18,785 nt of DNA from a bacterium UBP6_UBA1196 (GCA_002310035.1 DBYC01000073.1:1-18785), one strand, 5' to 3'. Positions 7,011 through 14,941 are shown, counted from the stretch's first letter. Notes: generated by a model from the sequence alone, not told the origin. A program made the numbers and translations.

Positions 7011-8171
7011 ATGAAAAATTTCTGGCTCAATATGCCGACAGAAATATTTTTCGGCAAAAATCAGATCGAAGTTTTGGGAAAACAGCTGAAAAAAGAAAAC
7101 GCGAAGTCGGTTCTTCTTGTTTACGGCAAAGGAAGCATCAAAAGAAGCGGACTTTACGACAAAATCGTCTCGCTGCTTGCCGAAAATTCTATAAAAATTA
7201 CAGAACTTCCCGGCGTTGACCCAAATCCCAGGATTTCAAGCGTCGCAAAAGGTGCCGAGCTCTGCCGCGAAAACAAGGTCGATTTCATCATCGCTGCCGG
7301 TGCCGGAAGCGTTATCGACTGCAGCAAAGCGATCGCGGCGGCAAGATACTATAACGGCGATCCGTGGGATTTCTTTATCCGCAGAACAAGCGTAAAAAAG
7401 GCTCTTCCGCTCTGCGCGATCCTCACTCTGGCGGCCACCGGAAGCGAAATGAACGGCGGATGCGTCCTCACGAACGAAAAAACTCAGGAAAAACTTCCGA
7501 TGGGAAGCGTCAGGCTGAAACCGAGATTCAGCATACTCGATCCGACTTACACTTTTACCCTGCCGAAAAATCAGACCATTGCCGGAATCGCCGACATTAT
7601 GAGCCATGTTTTCGAGCAGTATTTCAGTTATCCCGACGCAGCCCTGCAGGACCACATGTCGGAAGCTGTCCTCAAAACTGTTATCGAAAACGCACCGATA
7701 GTTGTCGCTGAGCCTGAAAACTACGAGGCGAGAGCAAATATCATGTGGGCGGGAACTATTGCTCTGAACGATCTTCTCGAACTCGGCAAGGACGGCGACT
7801 GGGCGACACACCTGATCGAGCACGAACTAAGCGCGAAATACGACATCACTCACGGAACAGGGCTTGCGATCCTGACTCCGAACTGGATGAAGCATGTTCT
7901 TGATGAGAAAAACTGCTATAAATTCGCGGCATATGGCAGAAATGTCTGGGGAATAACCGGAAAAGACGACATGAAAACGGCTCTGCAGGCTATTGAAAAA
8001 ACAAGTGATTTTTTCAAATCGATCGGCCTTCCGCAAAAACTTTCCGAAATCGGGATAGACGATTCCAAATTCGATGAAATGGCGGAATCGGCACTGAAAA
8101 ATTCAAGGATCGGAACATTCAAGAAACTCGGAAAAGAAGATATCGTCGAAATTTACAGAAAAAGTCTGTAA
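7011..8171 (+). CDS. Iron-containing alcohol dehydrogenase (YqhD/butanol dehydrogenase type)
   Basis: 386-residue cytoplasmic group III alcohol dehydrogenase that reduces aldehydes to alcohols with NAD(P)H. It matches the YqhD/BDH branch from the first residues (NFWLNMPTEIFFGKNQI, then GSIKRSGLYDKIV). Metal ligands are in the expected places: D195 and H199 in GIADIMSHVFEQYF, H267, and H281 in the ITHGTGLAIL block. The family G-G-G-S nucleotide loop reads G-A-G-S at 97-100, and the earlier Y-G-G-G-S loop is YGKGS. Length is normal. AAGGAG lies ten bases before ATG. It follows the small exported protein after 56 bp and may be read through from the FHA promoter or from its own. It converges on mrdA with a 4-bp gap. 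The physiological substrate and the cofactor choice cannot be read from the sequence; a fermentative or detoxifying role is likely. Confidence 0.9.
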   Translation: MKNFWLNMPTEIFFGKNQIEVLGKQLKKENAKSVLLVYGKGSIKRSGLYDKIVSLLAENSIKITELPGVDPNPRISSVAKGAELCRENKVDFIIAAGAGSVIDCSKAIAAARYYNGDPWDFFIRRTSVKKALPLCAILTLAATGSEMNGGCVLTNEKTQEKLPMGSVRLKPRFSILDPTYTFTLPKNQTIAGIADIMSHVFEQYFSYPDAALQDHMSEAVLKTVIENAPIVVAEPENYEARANIMWAGTIALNDLLELGKDGDWATHLIEHELSAKYDITHGTGLAILTPNWMKHVLDEKNCYKFAAYGRNVWGITGKDDMKTALQAIEKTSDFFKSIGLPQKLSEIGIDDSKFDEMAESALKNSRIGTFKKLGKEDIVEIYRKSL

Positions 8172-8175
8172 TAGA

Positions 8176-10056
8176 TCACTCGGCAGTTTTTCCTTTCATA
8201 TGGTATGACTTCAGCACTTTATAAACTATAGGAGCCGCCGTACTTCCGCCGTGCGCACCGCTTTCGACAACGGCGATAGCAACGACCTCAGGATTTTTAT
8301 AAGGAAAAAACGCCGCGAAAAGGGCATCGTCCTGCGTCAGGAACTTTCTTTCATCCTCGGTGTGGTCTATATTTCTCCTCTCGGCATTTGAGATCACCTG
8401 ACTCGTTCCGGTCTTGCCGGCAGCATCAGGAATCGTGTGGTCGGCGTGATGGAAAGCGGTCCCTCCAGGCTCGTTCGTAACTGACCAGAGCGCTTTGTTC
8501 ACATCTCTAAAATGCTGCGGCTTTATGTTGAGAACACGGACGACTTCATTTCCGATCCTTGTTGAAGTGCCGTCTTCGTGAATAATTTCATCAACAATTT
8601 TAGGCTTTACAATCAATCCGCCGTTCGCGAATGCGGCGTAGGCCACAGCAAGCTGGAGCGGGGTCATCCTTATGTCGCCCTGCCCTATCGACATGTTCAT
8701 GATCATTCCGTTGTTGATCCTCATTCCAGGATAATTCAGCGAGAACCAGCTTCTTGTAGGCAGAATGCCGCTCTCCTCGCCGGGCAGATCGACTCCTGTC
8801 GCCGTTCCGACTCCGAAAAGCGATGCAAAACGGGTCATTCTGTCGATCCCGAGCTCCTGTGAAAGGAAATAATAGTAAATATCGCAGCTTTCCTTGAGTG
8901 AATTGTAAAGGTTTACAAAAGCGTGCCCGCCGCGGTTCCAGCAGCATTTCGTGTCGCGTCCGAACGAAAGACAGCCGCTGCAGAGATAGGTTGATTTCGG
9001 CGTAATCAGATTGTAGTGAAGCCCTGTTACCGCCGGAATTATTTTGAAAGTCGAACCCGGAAAGTAAGTCTGGCGGATGACTTTATTGAGAAGCGGATGC
9101 AGAATGCTCTGGCTGTATTCGCGCCAGATTTTTTCCGGGATCCGTTTTTTTGAAAGAAGATTGGAATCAAACGAAGGGCCTGAATAAAGCGCAAGAATGC
9201 GGCCTGTTTTCACTTCCATAACAACAACAGCACCGCTCAGTTCGCCAAGAGCGGAAGCGGCTGCTTCCTGAAGGTACGAAAGGATCGTCGTCCGTATCGC
9301 ATCACCTTTTGTGGCGTGTTTAGTCTCCGGGATCGCGCCGTCGATGTTTTCCGGAAGCTCTATTTTGCGGCCGAGATTGTCAATGACATGAAAAGTTTCG
9401 CCGTATTCACCGTGGAGTTCGCTTTCATACCATTTTTCAAGCCCGGTTTTACCTGTAAAATCCTCCGGATCGTAATTTTTATAAACTTCCAGTTCGGACT
9501 GGTTTATCTTGGATACATATCCCGTGATATGCGCCGTTTTTTCACCGTAAGGATAGACACGACGGTATGAAGACGAGATAATCGTCCCGGTAAAATTAGT
9601 CAGATATCCTGAATAACTGAGAATTTTTTTCTTCGGAATTTCGTCTTTGACAAGTATCGGCAGATAACGGCAGCGGCCGTAACACCCCGAAAGTTTCGTC
9701 AGGAGCCGCTGTTTTTCGTTTTTGGAAAGCTCTATCAGCGAACTCAGCCGGTCTATCTGTTCCTCCATCTGGTCGCTTTTCGCGAAAAATATCGGGACAA
9801 GCGAAATTTTGAAAGAAGGCTCTGTCGAAGCCATTACAGGTCCGTCTGAAAACAGAATTTCACCTCTGGCCGGGAAAATTTTCTCGCTCAGAATGAAATT
9901 GTCGCGCGATCTTCCGTAAAATTCGTCCCCCCGCATGACCTGAAGCAGAAAAACCCTCGCCAGAAGAGCAAGAAACGAAACAAATATCACATAGACAAGC
10001 GGTTTTGTTTTTCTGAAAATATTTTTGACTTCATCCGACTGGTTCAGGATTCTCAA
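8176..10056 (-). CDS. mrdA: Penicillin-binding protein 2, elongasome transpeptidase
   Basis: 626 residues, near the usual 630. One N-terminal membrane anchor (about 19-41) is followed by the PBP dimerisation domain and the transpeptidase domain. Catalytic motifs, numbered from the TTG at 10056: S335-T-F-K338 (in PGSTFK), S390-C-D392, and K548-T-G-T. C359, C372, H378 and C391 sit where a zinc site has been described in Acinetobacter PBP2; the C..CW..GGH..SCD pattern recurs widely in PBP2. It cross-links lateral-wall peptidoglycan with RodA, MreC and MreD. The TTG at 10062 is only two bases from AAGGAG, whereas the TTG at 10056 has eight-base spacing and forms a TTGA stop-start overlap with mreD, so I choose 10056. 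The upstream order M23 - tRNA - mreD - mrdA suggests one transcript. No rodA follows. Confidence 0.95.
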   Translation of the reverse strand: MRILNQSDEVKNIFRKTKPLVYVIFVSFLALLARVFLLQVMRGDEFYGRSRDNFILSEKIFPARGEILFSDGPVMASTEPSFKISLVPIFFAKSDQMEEQIDRLSSLIELSKNEKQRLLTKLSGCYGRCRYLPILVKDEIPKKKILSYSGYLTNFTGTIISSSYRRVYPYGEKTAHITGYVSKINQSELEVYKNYDPEDFTGKTGLEKWYESELHGEYGETFHVIDNLGRKIELPENIDGAIPETKHATKGDAIRTTILSYLQEAAASALGELSGAVVVMEVKTGRILALYSGPSFDSNLLSKKRIPEKIWREYSQSILHPLLNKVIRQTYFPGSTFKIIPAVTGLHYNLITPKSTYLCSGCLSFGRDTKCCWNRGGHAFVNLYNSLKESCDIYYYFLSQELGIDRMTRFASLFGVGTATGVDLPGEESGILPTRSWFSLNYPGMRINNGMIMNMSIGQGDIRMTPLQLAVAYAAFANGGLIVKPKIVDEIIHEDGTSTRIGNEVVRVLNIKPQHFRDVNKALWSVTNEPGGTAFHHADHTIPDAAGKTGTSQVISNAERRNIDHTEDERKFLTQDDALFAAFFPYKNPEVVAIAVVESGAHGGSTAAPIVYKVLKSYHMKGKTAE

Positions 10057-10547
10057 AGCCAAGTCTCCTTATAAAAAAGAGTGTCGACTTTCGGTTTGAA
10101 GACGACAAAAAGGAAAATCAGCACAAAAACCGAAAACGCTGACGGAAAAAGAAATGAAAACGCCGAAAGCTCGCCTGTGAAAACATATGTGTAGAGGATT
10201 TTGTCGAAATTCATCATAAGAGAGGCGAAAATCGCGTTGAGAAGCGCCGTCAGAGAATAGTCAAATGCTGTCGATGCAAAAAACGCGACCGTCAGAATGT
10301 AGATCTGAAGCGCCGCCGTAATGATGAAAAAAAACGGCAGCGGAGAAGCCGCCTGCGAATAAAGCAAAGTGGCAAGAATTATATAAGTTATTCTTTTTCT
10401 TAGATTTTTTTCAGTGTAAAGAATTGTGATCACTATCGGAAAATGGGGGAAAAGAAACTGCGAAACTTCCAACGAATAGAGAATGAACGAAAAAAGGGAA
10501 AACGACAGAAGCAATTCAAAAACGAATTTGAACGAAAGAGTTTTCAC
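10053..10547 (-). CDS. mreD: Rod shape-determining protein MreD
   Basis: 164 residues, very hydrophobic with about five predicted membrane helices, few charges and the usual MreD length of about 160-170. Sequence identity in MreD is low, so the call rests on size, topology and its place directly before mrdA, the canonical order mreBCD-mrdA. The frame continues upstream into the tRNA gene; I choose GTG at 10547, which follows GGGTGG and lies 36 bp past the tRNA 3' end, because an earlier start would lie in the tRNA. Its last codons hold the AAGGAG used by mrdA, and its TGA overlaps the mrdA TTG, implying translational coupling. Unlike the usual arrangement, mreC is not adjacent: it lies about 6 kb away at 16672. 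Confidence 0.8.
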   Translation of the reverse strand: MKTLSFKFVFELLLSFSLFSFILYSLEVSQFLFPHFPIVITILYTEKNLRKRITYIILATLLYSQAASPLPFFFIITAALQIYILTVAFFASTAFDYSLTALLNAIFASLMMNFDKILYTYVFTGELSAFSFLFPSAFSVFVLIFLFVVFKPKVDTLFYKETWL

Positions 10548-10583
10548 TGACCACCCGCAAAAAACCGAAATGGAACAAAAAAG

Positions 10584-10660
10584 TGGCGATCCCAACAGGA
10601 GTCGAACCTGTGACCTGTCACTTAGGAGGCGACCGCTCTATCCGTCTGAGCTATGGGACC
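10584..10660 (-). tRNA. tRNA-Arg, anticodon CCT (decodes AGG)
   Basis: A 77-base cloverleaf with encoded 3' CCA. The acceptor stem GGTCCCA pairs with TGGGATC (one G-U pair). The D arm has GCTC/GAGC, the anticodon stem GTCGC/GTGAC closes loop CTCCTAA with anticodon at 10624-10626, and the T arm is ACAGG-TTCGACT-CCTGT. Discriminator base is G. The 5' ten bases overlap the end of the LysM/M23 coding sequence, whose stop TAG is tRNA positions 8-10. It lies between the peptidase gene and mreD with no promoter of its own visible, so it is probably processed from the peptidase-mreD-mrdA transcript. Confidence 0.97.
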
Positions 10661-11403
10661 GTCTTTGGCAAATACTGCAAAGGATCAACCGGTTTTGACT
10701 GCAATCTTATCTCAAAATGAAGATGAGGACCGGTCGAATTGCCGGTACTTCCGACTTCGGCAATCTTCTCGCCCTGCTTGACCTTCGCATGTTCTTTCAC
10801 TATGTTTTTCGAGTTGTGGGCATAAATCGTAAAACTGCCGTCAGGATGCTGCAGAACGATCAGGAAACCGTAACCTCCCTTTTCTCCTACGAAAACAGCC
10901 GTTCCAGCCGCCGCAGCATAAACAGGAGTTCCTACCGGACAACCGATATCTATCCCGCTGTGGTTCTTTCCCCAACGCGGACCGAATTTCGAAGTGACGA
11001 CACCTTTAACAGGCCAGATATAAGCTCCAGGTTTTACCGGTTTGATATCTGCTGAAGCCGCTTTTTTAACCTTATCAGGCTGTTTGGCAGCCTTTTTTTC
11101 ATCCTTTGGTTTGTCTTTTTTCGCATTTGAATGAACTTCTTCAGTCTTTCCGCTCATTTCAAGCGGAGCAGCCACACCTGGAACAAAGACCTGCTGGCCG
11201 ACACGAAGCTTTTTTGCGTCGGAGATAATATTCTCTTTCTCAATTTTGTCAACACTCACACCGTAAAGTTTCGCGATACTGTAAAGAGTCTCCCCCTTTT
11301 TCACACGGTGATAAACCCCATAAGGATCCGAAGTCGCACACGACAGGAACAACACCGAAACAAATATGAAAAAAAAGACCTTTTTTATATCCCGCTCCAA
11401 CAC
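10651..11403 (-). CDS. LysM/M23 (LytM-type) peptidoglycan endopeptidase, probable lipoprotein
   Basis: 250 residues. A hydrophobic signal (9-21) ends at C22 in a loose lipobox (F-L-S-C), suggesting lipidation. A LysM peptidoglycan-binding domain spans about 31-76 (YHRVKKGETLYSIAKLYGVS). A Lys/Ala/Pro-rich linker (85-125) leads to an M23 metallopeptidase domain (128-245) with all zinc/catalytic residues: H148 and D152 in HSGID, H196 in YAH, and H227/H229 in GPHLHFEI. NlpD/EnvC-like layout, but unlike degenerate NlpD proteins this one should be an active cell-wall peptide hydrolase. The start is GTG at 11403 or TTG at 11400; neither has an SD, and the predicted promoter sits so close that the leader would be only a few bases. 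The stop TAG lies inside the tRNA-Arg gene. Placement before mreD-mrdA ties it to wall growth. Confidence 0.92.
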   Translation of the reverse strand: MLERDIKKVFFFIFVSVLFLSCATSDPYGVYHRVKKGETLYSIAKLYGVSVDKIEKENIISDAKKLRVGQQVFVPGVAAPLEMSGKTEEVHSNAKKDKPKDEKKAAKQPDKVKKAASADIKPVKPGAYIWPVKGVVTSKFGPRWGKNHSGIDIGCPVGTPVYAAAAGTAVFVGEKGGYGFLIVLQHPDGSFTIYAHNSKNIVKEHAKVKQGEKIAEVGSTGNSTGPHLHFEIRLQSKPVDPLQYLPKTVP

Positions 11404-11443
11404 AAAAAACGCGGTATTCTAACGATTTTTCAGGTAAATTCAA
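11404..11443 (-). promoter_or_regulatory. Predicted promoter of the M23 - tRNA-Arg - mreD - mrdA unit
   Basis: On the minus strand TTGAAT (11438-11443), a 16-bp spacer and TAGAAT (11416-11421) are followed by ACCGCG (11410-11415) and six T (11404-11409), which directly abut the GTG start. It is nearly the same as the serS promoter downstream of the -10 (ACCGCG plus T-run). The expected transcription start near 11409 leaves a leader of about six bases, consistent with a near-leaderless mRNA and with the missing SD. Confidence 0.5.
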
Positions 11444-11479
11444 GACTGAGGGATATAATTGTCGATACAAGGGATTTTT

Positions 11480-12346
11480 TTATTTTTCCAGACGCCTGAT
11501 GAGATACGGGAAAACTGCTTCGAAATCGACGCCGTACCAGTTGTGGTCCTCGTGGCTCATAGTCTCCTTTATCGCCTCAACGACGAAATCAGCCGCAAGC
11601 GAGTAGGATTCTTCAAGTGTCAGGCCGCGAAGAACAGCTCCGGTGAAGACACTTGCGAAAATATCGCCGGTTCCGTGGAAATTCTGCGGGATTTTATCGT
11701 GGAAATAGCTTGAGAAAGTCTCTTTTTCCGCATCGTATGCAACGATCCCGATTTTTCCGGCGACATTTTTGAAAGAAGGCTGGTCTTCAGGAAACTCTAC
11801 ACCCTTGAGAACAACTTTTTTCGCGCCGAGTGCCGCTATATCTTTCAGGATCTTCTTAAGATAAGCTTCGTCGTAAGTGCCGCCTGCTCGGTAAGGAATA
11901 CCAAGCATGAAGCTTGCTTCTGTCATGTTCGGAACGACTATGTCGGCTTTCGAGCAAAGTTTTGCCATCGCAAAGGCGAATTCCTGTGTGAATCCCGGAT
12001 AGAGGTTGCCGTTGTCAGCCATGCACGGATCGACTATCGCCAAAGTTCCGTTTCCGCCGAAATCGGCGATGAGTTTTTTCATAAGCTCAAGCTGCTCGAA
12101 AGAACCGAGATAACCGGTGTAAATCGCGTCAAAATGAAAGTTTTCCTTTTTCCAGTGTTCCATGACAGGAGCGATCTCGCCCGTCAGATCGTGGAAAGTA
12201 AAACCTTTGAAAACAGTGTGCGTCGAAAGAACGGCCGTCGGAATGACGCATGCTTCTACTCCCATAGCCGAAATTACCGGAAGAGCCACTGTAAGCGAAC
12301 ATTTGCCGAGGCACGAAATATCCTGAACTGTAACTACGCGTTTCAT
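11480..12346 (-). CDS. pdxY: PdxY-type pyridoxal/pyridoxamine kinase (ribokinase-like fold)
   Basis: 288 residues, the normal PdxY/PdxK length. Cytoplasmic kinase that phosphorylates pyridoxal or related vitamers with ATP in the vitamin B6 salvage pathway. N-terminal VQDISCLGKCSLT and TAVLSTHT (38-45) match substrate-side segments of the family; YTGYLGS (76-82), VDPCMAD (105-111), VVPNMTEA (137-144) and the anion-hole/catalytic motif GTGD (225-228, D228 as base) are intact. I choose ATG at 12346 over the upstream GTG because GAGGGTG gives good spacing. It lies 20 bp after the large repeat lipoprotein gene on the same strand and is probably read with it, an odd functional pairing. Related ThiD-like hydroxymethylpyrimidine kinases share the fold, so substrate assignment is likely and not proven. 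Confidence 0.85.
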   Translation of the reverse strand: MKRVVTVQDISCLGKCSLTVALPVISAMGVEACVIPTAVLSTHTVFKGFTFHDLTGEIAPVMEHWKKENFHFDAIYTGYLGSFEQLELMKKLIADFGGNGTLAIVDPCMADNGNLYPGFTQEFAFAMAKLCSKADIVVPNMTEASFMLGIPYRAGGTYDEAYLKKILKDIAALGAKKVVLKGVEFPEDQPSFKNVAGKIGIVAYDAEKETFSSYFHDKIPQNFHGTGDIFASVFTGAVLRGLTLEESYSLAADFVVEAIKETMSHEDHNWYGVDFEAVFPYLIRRLEK

Positions 12347-12366
12347 AATCACCCTCTGAAAATCAA

Positions 12367-14781
12367 TTATTCACCAAAATATACACAAGGAAGAGCTATA
12401 TCCTGCTTCGTGCCGAAGCCTTCGTGAAGAACAAGCTCGGGAACAGGATTCTTGTATTCGCCTTTCGGAAAGATTATTCCGACAGAACCGTTCGCCGGAC
12501 AATAGATTTCGGCAGTGTAGTTTCCGCGGAGCTTGAACATAGCGGCATACTCAGATGCCTTGACAGCCTCACCGTTGAGTTTCAGCGACATATCGGCTGC
12601 AACAAGCGTAAGATCGTTCTTTGCAGTCGTTCCGGAAGTCAGTTTGTGCGATTTGAGAAGCGGTATTCTGCTGAAACTTTTTTTCTTTTCGACCTTGTCT
12701 GCGAATTCAAGTTCGAGATAAATATTGACGGTCGAACCGGTGATGAGTTCAGCCACATATTTTCCGTCTTTTTGTGAAAGGTCAAAAACAAAATCGCTGG
12801 CTGTTTTGTCGATATTGACTGCAAGAGCGACCGCTTTCAGGCTCTCCTGAGCTTCGACCCACTGCGCAAAAGGAGTTCCGTTGACATTGAAATCAAGCGT
12901 AACCTTGCCTGTCTTCATGGCGATTTCGCGGTCATCATCGTCGCCGTTGACTTCAAAACCCATGTCTATGTAAGTTTTGTAATCTTTTCCGAGAATGCCT
13001 TTACCTTCATAAATCAGGCTGTAAGAGCCGTCGGGAACATAAAAAGAATATCTGCCTTCGGAAATATCCTCAAGGGCAAACACCTGATATTCCGCGCCGC
13101 TTTCGTCCCTGAGCTTAAGTTTGTCGCTGCCTTCGAGAACAAAAGTTGAACCGTTCATCGTCAGTTTGCCTGAAACTTTGCTGGGAACGACATCGAGATT
13201 CAGCTCTTTGTCGGGAAGCCATGTTTCCGTTTCGTCATCGTTGACTACTTTGAACGAGAAAGAGGAGACTTTCGCGCCTGCGCTGTTTTCATATTCCGCC
13301 GGAACAGAGAACGGAAGAGTGACAGCCTGCTCTTTGATGTCATTGAGATGGCTTTCAAAAACCATATTGTACTTTTTGGCATTATAGTAAACCTGACTGT
13401 CGGAACCCACATATGAAACCCTCCTGACAAGAAGAGCGTCATAAGTAACTTCGCCCTCGACAGTCGTGCCGAGATCCTTAAGAATATACGACTGGTCGTC
13501 GGAAACAGCTTTGAGTTTGCCTATCGTACAGTCCTTGGCGACTACAGGACATTCCTCGCCTTCAGGACATTCCTCTTCCTCCATGCATTTCGCAACAGAC
13601 GGGAAAGTATTGCCGCCGAGGAATGTTATTTTTCCGTGGACCCTTGCAAAATCAAGGTTTATATTATGGGAAGATGGAGACGGGGTTTCGGAACTCCATG
13701 TTTCCAGTTTGATGTATCTGACCGGATAGGAATCAGCATCAGGGAGGTAAAGCAGATTAAGGCTAGCGCCTTCTGTTACTGCGATGCTGTACGATGTTGC
13801 CGAAACACTGGCCGCTACCGTGCCGTTTATCGCTCCGAGCGGAGGATTCTCGACAAGTATAAGACTGCCGCTGCTTACAGCATAGCCGTCTTTCACAATC
13901 GAACCGGCGAAAGTTATGACTTTAACGTCGATATCCTTTTCCATATCTTCCTCAAGACTGATGGCCTTACTCTCGGGAAGGACAGTTCCTGTGAAAATCC
14001 CCTGCCCTGCCGCAAGCTGACCTTTGAAGGAAACCGTGTAACTGCCTTTCGGAAGAAGGATGTCGTAAGCGGCAAATTCGCTGTAGGGGATCTCTTTTTC
14101 GAATGCTCCTGTTTTGAGAATCAGCTTCGTCTCAGCCTGGTATGCATCCTCGACAGTGAACGCCGCTTCACCGTTTTTGAGGACCTTTCCCTTCAAATGG
14201 ACAAGCGGAAGATCGAAGTCAAGTTTTCTGTCGCCGCTCGTCAGGTCGATATTTTCCTGCATAACGACTTTGTTGGCCAATGATGTCGGTCTGAATGCGA
14301 AATTGTATCTTCCTTTCGGGAATTTGAACTCTTTGCCTGAAATTTCTTTTATGTCACCTACTTTGAACTCGGAAAGAGTCTCTTTGTTCTCCGCCCAGAG
14401 TTCTCCGTAAAGATCGGCTTCGGCAACAGCCTCTCCATTGATTTTGAACGTACCGACTGTCAGTTTTTTCGTCACGACATTGATTTCAAACGGTTCACCG
14501 TTGCGGATTTCGGTACAGCTGCCGTGATAATCCGAAGAGTTTCCGTCATTGTCGGAATCGTCGGTTTCGCCGTCTGAAGATGAATCAGCGGAATCGCCGC
14601 CGTCAGGTTCTTCTTCCGAACCGGTATCAACTATGCCGGTATCGCCGCCTGAAATTTTCACGCAGTCAGTGCCTGACCATTCGTAACCGTCCTGACACGA
14701 GTGGTCTGAACCTTTGCCGCCGCCGCAGGACACAATCATAAAAACCGCTGCAAGCAGCGCGATCTGAAATAATTTTCTCAT
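12367..14781 (-). CDS. Large lipoprotein of about seven repeated beta-rich domains
   Basis: 804 residues from ATG 14781 (GATGGA upstream; preferred over GTG 14796). Signal peptide with lipobox V-S-C gives lipidated C19. A C-x2-G-Y-x-W-x-G-x2-C mini-motif (C29-C40) and a Gly/Asp/Ser-rich linker (43-85) follow. The rest is built from units of roughly 90-100 residues. Each begins with a strand and turn of the form hydrophobic-x-h-x-N/D-G: TFKINGEAV (111), KVLKNGEAA (199), SIVKDGYAV (294), KITFLGGNT (384), KLTMNGSTF (539), DFNVNGTPF (630), SLKLNGEAV (732). Several contain a later P-x-G-x-Y turn (155-159, 244-248, 583-587, 771-775). This resembles carboxypeptidase-regulatory or Ig-like beta modules, but I recognise no named family. 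A Cys/Glu-rich insert (399-418) breaks the fourth unit. Probably an extracellular structural or binding protein. Confidence 0.8.
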   Translation of the reverse strand: MRKLFQIALLAAVFMIVSCGGGKGSDHSCQDGYEWSGTDCVKISGGDTGIVDTGSEEEPDGGDSADSSSDGETDDSDNDGNSSDYHGSCTEIRNGEPFEINVVTKKLTVGTFKINGEAVAEADLYGELWAENKETLSEFKVGDIKEISGKEFKFPKGRYNFAFRPTSLANKVVMQENIDLTSGDRKLDFDLPLVHLKGKVLKNGEAAFTVEDAYQAETKLILKTGAFEKEIPYSEFAAYDILLPKGSYTVSFKGQLAAGQGIFTGTVLPESKAISLEEDMEKDIDVKVITFAGSIVKDGYAVSSGSLILVENPPLGAINGTVAASVSATSYSIAVTEGASLNLLYLPDADSYPVRYIKLETWSSETPSPSSHNINLDFARVHGKITFLGGNTFPSVAKCMEEEECPEGEECPVVAKDCTIGKLKAVSDDQSYILKDLGTTVEGEVTYDALLVRRVSYVGSDSQVYYNAKKYNMVFESHLNDIKEQAVTLPFSVPAEYENSAGAKVSSFSFKVVNDDETETWLPDKELNLDVVPSKVSGKLTMNGSTFVLEGSDKLKLRDESGAEYQVFALEDISEGRYSFYVPDGSYSLIYEGKGILGKDYKTYIDMGFEVNGDDDDREIAMKTGKVTLDFNVNGTPFAQWVEAQESLKAVALAVNIDKTASDFVFDLSQKDGKYVAELITGSTVNIYLELEFADKVEKKKSFSRIPLLKSHKLTSGTTAKNDLTLVAADMSLKLNGEAVKASEYAAMFKLRGNYTAEIYCPANGSVGIIFPKGEYKNPVPELVLHEGFGTKQDIALPCVYFGE

Positions 14782-14810
14782 TTTTCCATCTCTCACAAGT
14801 TAAATTCCGT

Positions 14811-14852
14811 AAAAAAACCTGAAAATTTTATTAAACAACAATTTTTTGTCAA
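14811..14852 (-). promoter_or_regulatory. Predicted promoter of the large lipoprotein / pdxY unit
   Basis: On the minus strand a perfect TTGACA (14847-14852), 16-bp spacer and TAAAAT (14825-14830, five of six) are followed by TTTCAGG (14818-14824) and seven T (14811-14817). The lipoprotein ATG lies about 30 bases further on. The promoter is divergent from that of ribF within the same 160-bp gap. Confidence 0.6.
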
Positions 14853-14894
14853 CAATAGATGCGCCTCTATTCTTCATTTTTGCCTGTATTTAAA

Positions 14895-14911
14895 TATAAT
14901 CGCCTGTTTTT
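14895..14911 (+). promoter_or_regulatory. Predicted -10 element and T-tract of ribF promoter
   Basis: A perfect TATAAT (14895-14900) lies in an AT-rich stretch, followed by CGCCTG and five T (14907-14911). The -35 region is poor (TTCATT at 14873-14878 is the best at 16 bp). ribF begins 31 bases downstream of the T-tract. No room or conserved pattern for an FMN riboswitch is visible. Confidence 0.45.
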
Positions 14912-14941
14912 ACGGTTTTTCAGACGAGGTTTCGTTAAGCC

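Noticed and set aside
7236..7823. 195-residue open frame opposite the alcohol dehydrogenase
   Set aside because: Antisense to a complete conserved enzyme and lacking a ribosome site.
10548..10595. Longer N-terminus for MreD starting at TTG 10595
   Set aside because: It would start inside the tRNA-Arg gene; the GTG at 10547 has an SD-like GGGTGG and gives a normal MreD length.
10584..10660. tRNA-Arg as an integration site for a mobile element
   Set aside because: No integrase, no repeated tRNA 3' end and no foreign-looking block beside it; mreD follows directly.
13636..14283. 215-residue open frame opposite the large lipoprotein gene
   Set aside because: Antisense shadow; no SD, no recognisable domain, and the minus-strand gene shows clear signal peptide and repeats.
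14853..14941. FMN riboswitch upstream of ribF
   Set aside because: The leader after the predicted -10 is only about 40 bases and lacks the multi-helix conserved RFN element.
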